This document shows positions 41,853-47,789 of a stretch of 47,789 bases of DNA, piece after piece. Within the stretch, counting starts at the first letter, position 1. The number at the start of each line of letters is the position of its first letter. The DNA comes from Opitutales bacterium. Lineage in GTDB: Bacteria; Verrucomicrobiota; Verrucomicrobiia; Opitutales; UBA953. The position numbers were made by a program, and so were the translations under genes. The DNA lies in NCBI GenBank assembly GCA_017546455.1, contig JAFYWY010000026.1, forward strand, positions 1 to 47,789, written 5' to 3'. The notes beneath the pieces were generated by a model. The model made no database searches, had not been told where the DNA came from, and worked only from the letters and a program-made list of their open reading frames with translations.

Positions 41853-42872
41853 TTAACCTCTCTTCTTACGGGAGCAGATTTTCAGCCAAAGGGAGAGGCC
41901 TATCAAAAGTAGTACCGCTAGAGTAAATGCGCTCCAAAGGATTTTAGCAGCCCACGCTCGCTCTTGAGCACAGGGTGAAGGCTTTGGAGGTCTTACAGCA
42001 TCATTGCATATTTTTTCCTTTTCGTTTTGAGCTTGAGGAAGAGGTGCCGGCTTAGAGCTTCGCGTCTTGGCGCGGGCAAGCCTTCGAATTTCTTTGGCGT
42101 ATTCTTCTGTAATTACCTTAGTCTTCAGAAAGTCATCAATTCTTTCCGGATGTTCCAGTAGAACACCCATAAGGCTTTTGCCCTTAGGCATTGGATAAAG
42201 CGTTGCTTTCGGATCTTGTTTTAGGCGCAACTCGTTTCGCTTACGGGTGTTGTGGGCAATCCACTCATCCCACTCCAAACCGTTTTTAGGGCAAACAAAT
42301 ATTTCATTGAGGCCATCAGAGACCTCCAGCCACTTGTTTCCGCCTAAAGGAATAAATTCGTGTTGGATATCTTGCTCATAATTCCAATGCCGTTTAACAA
42401 TGAGAACAGGCTTTCCGTCCTTATATTCAAATCGAGCACCGCTTTCCAACATCCCGCCGGTTCCGAAAGCCCAAGGGAGTCTCTGCTTCGACGGATTTTC
42501 GGAATTCACATCGATGCAAAATATTTCAGTCCTGAAGTCGTTTGTTTTTTGTGTAAACCAAGCATGGGCTCCGTCAAAAACGAGACTCGTAATCCGTGCT
42601 TGCCCCGGCAGAGTTCCGTTGACAAAAAACGCCGGATGTGACTCCGAGAAGATTAAGCGTGATGCGCCTTGCTTATCTCGAACGTGCAGAGAAAGCTTTC
42701 CGGATAATCCGGAAACATGCTTTATTTCTGCCGGAGGCAAAGTGCCCGACCAATCAAAGTAGTACGTTTCTTCTCCGTAGGAAAACTCGTTGATGATTTC
42801 AGCCTGAAGCACGCCCGAAAGAATCAGAAACGGCGCAGAGGCGGCAATTGAGCCAATACAAATTTTACTCAT
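41853..42872 (-). CDS. Periplasmic-type protein with C-terminal membrane anchor (339 aa)
   Basis: Not recognised. Residues 1-24 form a signal peptide (IAASAPFLILSGVLQAE). The middle 250 residues are rich in beta strands with aromatic residues (GEETYYFDWSGTLPPAE, HAWFTQKTNDFRTEIFCID) and include WDEWIAHNTRKRNELRL. A Pro/Lys linker leads to one C-terminal helix (ILWSAFTLAVLLLIGLSLWL) and RKKRG, so most of the protein would face outward while anchored in the membrane. It starts 6 bases after the preceding transglutaminase-like gene, so they form one unit. Base composition is more AT-rich than housekeeping genes. Confidence 0.75.
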   Translation of the reverse strand: MSKICIGSIAASAPFLILSGVLQAEIINEFSYGEETYYFDWSGTLPPAEIKHVSGLSGKLSLHVRDKQGASRLIFSESHPAFFVNGTLPGQARITSLVFDGAHAWFTQKTNDFRTEIFCIDVNSENPSKQRLPWAFGTGGMLESGARFEYKDGKPVLIVKRHWNYEQDIQHEFIPLGGNKWLEVSDGLNEIFVCPKNGLEWDEWIAHNTRKRNELRLKQDPKATLYPMPKGKSLMGVLLEHPERIDDFLKTKVITEEYAKEIRRLARAKTRSSKPAPLPQAQNEKEKICNDAVRPPKPSPCAQERAWAAKILWSAFTLAVLLLIGLSLWLKICSRKKRG

Positions 42873-42878
42873 CGCTGT

Positions 42879-44813
42879 TTATTCCCCTTCGATATAGACA
42901 AGCTCGTTTTTGTCGGCAAGAGGCTTTCGGATTTTCCAACCTCGAGAAAACCCGGCTATTGATGCATTTTTCCATGCCGTTAAGTCGTTCGCTTTAAGTC
43001 CGTATGACGGATCTAAAATTGTACTTTCCACTTGAACCACGGCATGATTTGCAAATTGTGACCATGGATTTGCATTTGATTGCCCGGGAATTCCATTCGC
43101 ATCAAGAGCATATCCGGGATAAAGCGCAACATCTACGTAGGGACTGTAAAGGTCGTGAGTGTATTCACTCTCCGGATAAGCGGGAACGGAATCAAACCGA
43201 TAATTTTTTACGATTAAACCGTCTCTATTCTCGTTTCCTCGCAAATCCGTTCCATCGGTTTCGGTATAGATAGAACGAATATCAAGACACGATAGCCTTG
43301 GAATATTGTTCAATTTTAAAGTCGCTATTAGCAGCCTTGCCCAAGCGCCACACTTTCCGTCTGCTTCTGCAATTAACTCGGATACAGTAAAATAATGGTC
43401 TAAGTCATTTAGTGCTTTCTCTCCCCAATATTTCATTGGGGTGCCGTCGCGGCGGCAGAGATTGGCGGGACCGGAGCCGGAGGAAAACTTGCTCCAGATG
43501 CCCGCAACGATATCCTCGTCCGCGCTTTTCCCGTGACAAGCGGAACAGGCGACCCAAAACAGCGTTTCTTGGGCGAGCCCTGCCTGCGGCGCACCGCGCG
43601 TGAAGTAGATTTCGTGCGTGCTTGTGCCGACTTCTTCCCAGGTATCGGAATCGTGACTGACAGACCAAGTGACATGCACATTTTCGAAGTATCCGACTGT
43701 TCCCGCAGGAACCGGAGCGGGGATCGAAAGGCCTTTCCCGCGTTCAGCCCACGGGAGCGTATAGGTTTTTGTCGAATTACCTAAGGAGACTTGCGCCCGA
43801 ATCGCCGTTGGCGGAGAGCTTCCCGGATTGTTAAACGTCGGAATTAGCTTCAGATTTGAGCCGCTTTGAAATGCGACCGGATTCGCTTGGCGTTTCCGCG
43901 AGCTTTCCCAGTCGCTTCCCGTAAACGCCGCACCATTATCCTGCGTCACCGCAAATTCTTGGCCGCCGATATCCGCATTCCAATCAACTTTGATTACTTC
44001 GAAGGCTTCGAGGAGCGCAATACTTCCGACAAGCGGACCGCTCGTTCCGGAACTGCCCGCGTCAAACGAAAGCACGAGCGTTCCGCGTTCGCTTACTTCA
44101 AACGTCAGGGACGCTTCGCGGACTTCGCCTTCCGAATTAGACTTCGGTGCCGTAAAACGTTTCGACGCCGTTGCCGCTCCGGAAACGCTCACCGTGTAGC
44201 CGGTACTCCCGCCGTCCGGACGTTGCATATGTTTCCATTTGAGCGTGTATTTTCCGGAGGGAACGTTTTCTACGGTAATGGCGATGCCGGAGCTGCCGTT
44301 TCGGGCGAGTAAGTCATAATACCCCGTGGACCAATATTCGATTTCGTTGCCGTTGAGGGCTTTCCATTTTGAGTCTGCTGTCGGTCTAAAAAAGGTGTAG
44401 CTCAAACGCTTCCCGAACCACGCCGTGTTGTGGTACATGTTTTGTTGCGATCCCGATTTCAGAGACTCCAGCGAGATGTTTTCTGCTTTGTTGCCTGCTA
44501 CGGCGACGCTGTACGTGAGCACGCTTTTTCGGATTCGCGGCGGATCGTTCGGGTCGAGCGGGTCGGTCCCGTCGGCAAACTCGAGATAATCGGCGATTCC
44601 GTCGCTGTCGGAATCCCAAGGATCGGTTTCGTCTGCGGGATCGGTTCCCGCAACAATTTCTTCGGCATCGGTCCATCCGTCGCCGTCGGTATCGTTTTCT
44701 AAGACTTCGGAAAGCGCCCAAAGCGTTCCGGCGAGTCCGAGGAATGCGACGCTTCCCGCCGCCCACGGCAAGTAACGTCCGCGGTGTTTTTCAATCGGGG
44801 TAGTTGTTTTCAT
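42879..44813 (-). CDS. Secreted protein with thrombospondin type-3 repeats and transglutaminase-like domain (644 aa)
   Basis: Residues 13-37 are a signal anchor. Residues 40-90 hold two Ca-binding TSP3-type repeats (DTDGDGWTDAEE, DSDSDGIADYLEFADGTDP). Residues about 100-275 are a beta domain, followed by another beta region to about 410. The C-terminal part has a transglutaminase-like triad order: Cys488 in DGKCGAWARLLIATL, His590 in FANHAVVQ, and Asp601 in STILDPSYG. Before it is CSACH (423-427), a C-x-x-C-H motif. Such domains are proteases or cross-linking enzymes. The ATG at 44813 is preferred; another at 44840 adds nine residues. Confidence 0.8.
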   Translation of the reverse strand: MKTTTPIEKHRGRYLPWAAGSVAFLGLAGTLWALSEVLENDTDGDGWTDAEEIVAGTDPADETDPWDSDSDGIADYLEFADGTDPLDPNDPPRIRKSVLTYSVAVAGNKAENISLESLKSGSQQNMYHNTAWFGKRLSYTFFRPTADSKWKALNGNEIEYWSTGYYDLLARNGSSGIAITVENVPSGKYTLKWKHMQRPDGGSTGYTVSVSGAATASKRFTAPKSNSEGEVREASLTFEVSERGTLVLSFDAGSSGTSGPLVGSIALLEAFEVIKVDWNADIGGQEFAVTQDNGAAFTGSDWESSRKRQANPVAFQSGSNLKLIPTFNNPGSSPPTAIRAQVSLGNSTKTYTLPWAERGKGLSIPAPVPAGTVGYFENVHVTWSVSHDSDTWEEVGTSTHEIYFTRGAPQAGLAQETLFWVACSACHGKSADEDIVAGIWSKFSSGSGPANLCRRDGTPMKYWGEKALNDLDHYFTVSELIAEADGKCGAWARLLIATLKLNNIPRLSCLDIRSIYTETDGTDLRGNENRDGLIVKNYRFDSVPAYPESEYTHDLYSPYVDVALYPGYALDANGIPGQSNANPWSQFANHAVVQVESTILDPSYGLKANDLTAWKNASIAGFSRGWKIRKPLADKNELVYIEGE

Positions 44814-45000
44814 TTTTTTATCTTCTTGTGTTTTATACATTTAGAGACGCAAGAGATATTTGTTTAGCGAAAATTGTCAAATGAATTTTGTGTAATTCAG
44901 TTCGTAGAGTCGGTTCTTGCGGGCTTACTAAGCTTGTGGTGGAAATGTTTCGGATCGGGTTGTTTTGGTGTCGGGTAAGCGTATCGCACGCAAAGGCTAA

Positions 45001-45241
45001 AATTCGTTTTTAGATATTTACCTACGAAAAAGAGCGCATCGTTCGTTCCATTGTGCCGCAGGAGGCTCAAGGACACATTATTGTCGCTTAGCGGCGCATG
45101 GCGGCAAGGCTCCCTATCCGCGGGTTTCGGCTTTGCCTGCATCCGCGGTTATCCCATGTAGTGCACCTTCGGTGCACATGGTTTGACGAACAGGATGGAA
45201 GAGCACTTGAAAGCGGATCTAAAAAAGGAATTTCTATAGGT
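45001..45241 (+). repeat. MITE-like intergenic repeat, copy C
   Basis: It is the same orientation as copy A, with CGTTCCATTGTGCCGCAGG, GGCGCATGGCGGCAAGG, CCGCGGGTTTCGG, GCGGTTATCCCATG and a perfect GTGCACC-TTC-GGTGCAC hairpin (45160-45176). The right end AATTTCTATAGGT and the following TCGCATTAAAG match copy A. No matching inverted left terminus is visible. Confidence 0.7.
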
Positions 45242-45255
45242 CGCATTAAAGAAAG

Positions 45256-45284
45256 TGTCCTCGCGGAACAGCGGGGACATTTTT
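45256..45284 (+). terminator. Terminator-like hairpin beyond repeat copy C
   Basis: TGTCCTCGC pairs with GCGGGGACA (one wobble) around 6 bases and is followed by TTTTT. No gene precedes it on this strand for over 3 kb, so it may end a non-coding transcript through repeat C. Confidence 0.55.
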
Positions 45285-45315
45285 CGTTTATCTCACAGCT
45301 CTCTGTGTCTTTGTG

Positions 45316-45355
45316 TCTCCGTGAGAGTTTTTACACTCAGATTTTCTCACGGAGA
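45316..45355. repeat. Perfect 11-bp inverted repeat flanked by 15-bp direct repeats
   Basis: TCTCCGTGAGA (45316-45326) and TCTCACGGAGA (45345-45355) are perfect inverted repeats. Copies of GGGACATTTTTCGTTT lie on both sides (about 45274 and 45368). The layout resembles a small palindromic intergenic element. Confidence 0.55.
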
Positions 45356-45573
45356 TACGGGGCATCAAGGGACATTTTTCGTTTTTCCCAAATATTGCTC
45401 TTCGGGTAGTTTTGTTTGGTGTTTGGCGTTATTGGTTGAAAGTCGGGCTGTGTCGCCCCGAATTCGCTATTGCCATAGCGGGGCTGCTTCTTCATGATAG
45501 GTGATACTAAGCGCGTTTGCCTGTGTCCTTTGTGCGCTTGGTTTTTAATTTCGATCTCCCAAATTTTTCTTTT

Positions 45574-46152
45574 ATGAAAATTGCTTTGACGGGGGGCATC
45601 GGCTGCGGCAAATCCACGGCGTTAACGGCCTTCCGAAACCACCATTTTACGACGCTTAGCGCGGACGCTCTCGGACATGAAATTCTATCCGGTTCTGCCG
45701 CCGTCGATTTTGTGGTTAAGCGCTTCGGGAAAGATTGCGCTCCGGCGGGAGTCATCGATCGCGCGCGTTTGGCAAAGATTGTTTTTTCGGATCCCCGGGC
45801 GCGGGAAGATTTGGAGGCATTCATGCATCCGCGCATCGAAAACGCTTGGAGGGAACGGGCGCAGGCGGCGGAATCACGCGGAGAAAACTGCGTTGTCGAG
45901 ATTCCCTTACTTTTTGAAAAACAGCTTGAAGGCGCATTCGACTGCACGCTCTGTTTGGCGTGTTCGGAAGCCGTTCAGCTGGAGCGTCTCGAAAAGCGCG
46001 GTTTGCCGCGCGAGCAGGCGCGTTCCCGGATGGCGGCGCAATTGCCGCTTGAAGAAAAAATCCGGCGGGCGGATTATTGCCTGTTCAATGACGGCTCTCC
46101 CGAATTTTTAGAAGCACAGATCCAATTTTTTATCACCGAATTTTTGAACTGA
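45574..46152 (+). CDS. coaE: Dephospho-CoA kinase
   Basis: A 192-residue P-loop kinase performing the last step of CoA synthesis in the cytoplasm. Signatures: MKIALTGGIGCGKSTALTAF (Walker A 7-15), LSADALGHEIL (the family's DAD-type region reads SADALG), the CoaE lid region with RARLAKIVFSDP and HPRIENAWRERA, VVEIPLLFEKQLEGAFD, and RLEKRGLPREQARSRMAAQ. The ATG at 45574 is chosen because the P-loop follows at once. The rho gene starts one base after the stop, so they are co-transcribed. Confidence 0.95.
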   Translation: MKIALTGGIGCGKSTALTAFRNHHFTTLSADALGHEILSGSAAVDFVVKRFGKDCAPAGVIDRARLAKIVFSDPRAREDLEAFMHPRIENAWRERAQAAESRGENCVVEIPLLFEKQLEGAFDCTLCLACSEAVQLERLEKRGLPREQARSRMAAQLPLEEKIRRADYCLFNDGSPEFLEAQIQFFITEFLN

Positions 46153-46153
46153 C

Positions 46154-47789
46154 ATGGAAGAAGAAGCCATCCCCTCGTTACCGCTTGAAGAAGCAAAAAA
46201 GCCGGCCAAACGCGGTCGCCCGCGCAAAGCCTCTGCGCCGGAAGGCGAAGCCGTCGCCAAGGCACCCGCAAAGCGCGGCCGCAAGCCGAAGGCTGCAAGT
46301 GAGACTGCCGATACCGAGGCACCCGCAAGCGCGAAAGCGGCACCGCTTTTTTCCTTTGACCCGGATGACGAAATCACTCCCGCTCACGACACTCCTGCGG
46401 AAAAAGCTCCGGAGAAGGTCGCTTTGCCCGCCGGCGATGCGCGTCCGCAGCTTTCGCCGGAGCGCCCGATTGCGCCGTTGACGGAAAGCGTGTATTCGCC
46501 GGAAGAGGATGCGTCCGAAGCTCCGGCCGGGAAGGATGACGATGCGGAGAAAGTCGAGGCTGCTCCGGTCGAATCGTCGCCGACACCCGAAGGCGATAAT
46601 GCGGAGGAAGGGCGTGACGGCGGGAAGCGCGGCGGATTCTTTGGCCGCGGGGAACGTTGGGAGAAGCGCCAGACGCAGAAATTCAATCCGCAGGATCGCG
46701 GTCCGCGTCCGCAAAACGGGGCGTTCCGTCCGCGCGACGGCGGGAATGCGCCGCAGCCGGCCAATAACAATAACGCTCAAAAGGATTTTAAGGCGCGTTT
46801 TCAGCCTCAGCCGAAGAAGGAAAAATTCCAGGCCGGAAAATTCAATGCGCAGGGACGCTTTGACAAGTTCAAAGACCGCTCGAATGTTCAGAAGCCGGCT
46901 TGGGGTGCGTTGTCGAATGCGGATTCTTCGGAGGTCGGTACGCTCGATCTCGGGAATTCTTTCGACTACAACAAGCTCAAGGAAGAAGCTTTCCTGCTGG
47001 ACTTGGAAGCCAAGGCGCGCCACACGGTGAAGCTGGTAAAGGAAATGCCCGCTGCGCCCGTTCCTTCCGGAGAAGAAGGTGCCGAAGCCGCTCCCGTAAA
47101 GCCGGTCGAAAAGCTGGTGCCTTGCACGCCGGGTGAAGCGCTGAACTTCAACGAAATTTACGATTTGCCGATGAACGAGCTGATTAAGCTCGCCGGCGAA
47201 TTCAATATTCCGGTCTTCCGCAATCCGCAGCGCCGTCCGCTGATTCGCAAGATTCTTGCCGCAGCTTTCGAAGCCGACCGCCCGATCGAACTCGCCGGGA
47301 CGCTCGAATTGCTTGCCAACGGCAACGGATTGTTGCTTTACACGGCAGACAATTACTGCGTACGTGAGCTGTCTGCTTTCGTGCCCGCAAGCTTCATTCG
47401 CAAGTATTCGCTCCAACGCGGTCACGAACTGAGCACGATTGTTTATCCGCCGATGCCGGGCGAAACCGCGCCCATCGTCGTTGCCGTCAACTCCATCATG
47501 GGGACGCCGCCGGAAGAAATTAAGCACCTCACGCCCTTTACCGAGCTCACGCCGTACTATCCGACGGAACGCATCATGCTCGAAATGGAACCGGATGCGA
47601 CGAACAATCTTTCCATGCGCTGCGTGGATTTGCTTTGCCCGATCGGTTTGGGACAACGCGGTCTCATTGTGGCGCCGCCGCGCGTCGGGAAGACCATTCT
47701 CCTGCAGACGATGGCGAATTCGATTTTGAAAAACAAACCGAAGGCCAAGCTCATTGTGTTGCTCGTGGACGAACGTCCGGAAGAAGTGA
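46154..47789 (+). CDS. rho: Transcription termination factor Rho, 5' part (545 residues, cut by window end)
   Basis: Runs off the window end. Residues 1-325 are an unusual, probably disordered extension: two AT-hook-like motifs KRGRPRK (19-25) and KRGRKPK (40-46), then acidic Ala/Pro/Glu and Asn/Gln/Arg-rich parts. From about 325 it is Rho: FNEIYDLPMNELIKLAGEF, the RNA-binding OB domain (GNGLLLYTADNYCVRELSAF region), YPTERIMLE, and the P-loop GLIVAPPRVGKTILLQ (Walker A about 507-514) ending at LLVDERPEEV. Rho is a hexameric RNA helicase terminating transcription. Long N-terminal inserts are known in Rho of some phyla; here it has DNA-binding-type motifs. Confidence 0.96.
   Translation, partial: MEEEAIPSLPLEEAKKPAKRGRPRKASAPEGEAVAKAPAKRGRKPKAASETADTEAPASAKAAPLFSFDPDDEITPAHDTPAEKAPEKVALPAGDARPQLSPERPIAPLTESVYSPEEDASEAPAGKDDDAEKVEAAPVESSPTPEGDNAEEGRDGGKRGGFFGRGERWEKRQTQKFNPQDRGPRPQNGAFRPRDGGNAPQPANNNNAQKDFKARFQPQPKKEKFQAGKFNAQGRFDKFKDRSNVQKPAWGALSNADSSEVGTLDLGNSFDYNKLKEEAFLLDLEAKARHTVKLVKEMPAAPVPSGEEGAEAAPVKPVEKLVPCTPGEALNFNEIYDLPMNELIKLAGEFNIPVFRNPQRRPLIRKILAAAFEADRPIELAGTLELLANGNGLLLYTADNYCVRELSAFVPASFIRKYSLQRGHELSTIVYPPMPGETAPIVVAVNSIMGTPPEEIKHLTPFTELTPYYPTERIMLEMEPDATNNLSMRCVDLLCPIGLGQRGLIVAPPRVGKTILLQTMANSILKNKPKAKLIVLLVDERPEEV

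Larger units (their letters stand above)
44841..45573. other. 733-base gene-free stretch with repeat copy C and a hairpin cluster
   Basis: No supported gene. It holds the promoter side of the TSP3/transglutaminase-like gene, repeat copy C, a terminator-like hairpin, and a palindrome pair flanked by direct repeats (45275-45385). The rest (45400-45573) shows nothing recognisable apart from the short leader of coaE. Confidence 0.5.

Noticed and set aside
43533-43547. CSACH as a c-type heme site
   Set aside because: A single C-x-x-C-H without a recognisable cytochrome fold or axial Met region; it lies just before a transglutaminase-like domain. Kept only as a note.
45588-45600. Run of six Gs at the start of coaE as a phase-variable tract
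   Set aside because: It is short and encodes the required glycines of the P-loop (TGGIGCGKS) in an essential enzyme.

Overview
The window reads as chromosomal DNA of a Gram-negative, fairly GC-rich Verrucomicrobiota bacterium, probably an Opitutales-like lineage (the phylum is an inference). Supporting this are two secreted proteins ending in the short verrucomicrobial PEP-CTERM tail (IPEPS, hydrophobic stretch, RRR), an autotransporter-type beta-strand repeat protein without a barrel, several ExbB/ExbD-type genes, LPS genes (lpxL-waaF fusion, ostA/lptA-like), split proton-pumping transhydrogenase, PPi-type phosphofructokinase and menaquinone genes (menF, menG). Most genes are ordinary housekeeping loci packed closely together.

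Layout. 1-2955: the tail of an unknown gene, then three lower-GC genes (four-TM protein, ankyrin-type lipoprotein, secreted FGE/SUMF-fold protein); the last two share a C-terminal/N-terminal helical module. 3242-5531 (minus): UPF0126 channel-like protein, pyrH, frr. 5662-8733 (minus): a large secreted S6-type serine protease with a PEP-CTERM tail, divergent from clpB (8882-11494), which is preceded by a textbook sigma-54 box. 11517-15335: degenerate HAD protein, cyclophilin, M18 aminopeptidase, menG. 15459-20419: exbB, exbD, an ExbD-like lipoprotein and a giant AsmA/TamB-like protein. 20704-21510: a low-GC PEP-CTERM protein whose upstream region carries a run of ten Gs between promoter-like hexamers. 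22481-26894: pntAa-pntAb-pntB and PPi-dependent phosphofructokinase. 27302-36324 (minus): a long tight run with mnmA, lpxL-waaF fusion, yggS, menF, a small protein, a frameshifted ostA/lptA-like gene, a CPBP protease and an ExbD-like protein. 36506-41241 (plus): sufS, a lipoprotein, an N-acetylglucosamine-kinase-like gene, a SET-domain lysine methyltransferase and a degenerate SDR with a long Lys/Arg-rich tail. 41853-44813 (minus): two secreted/anchored proteins, one with thrombospondin type-3 repeats and a transglutaminase-like domain. 45574-47789: coaE and the start of rho, whose long N-terminal extension has two AT-hook motifs.

The most interesting signals are: the SET methyltransferase beside two genes encoding histone-H1-like basic tails; the poly-G promoter spacer; the barrel-less S6 protease; a family of four MITE-like intergenic repeats built of hairpins; and degenerate 7-bp tandem repeats (consensus GCTTAAA) lying directly after stop codons of several unrelated genes. 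Several proteins (HAD, SDR, FGE-fold) keep their fold signature but have lost catalytic residues. No tRNA, rRNA, CRISPR array, transposase or prophage gene was seen.
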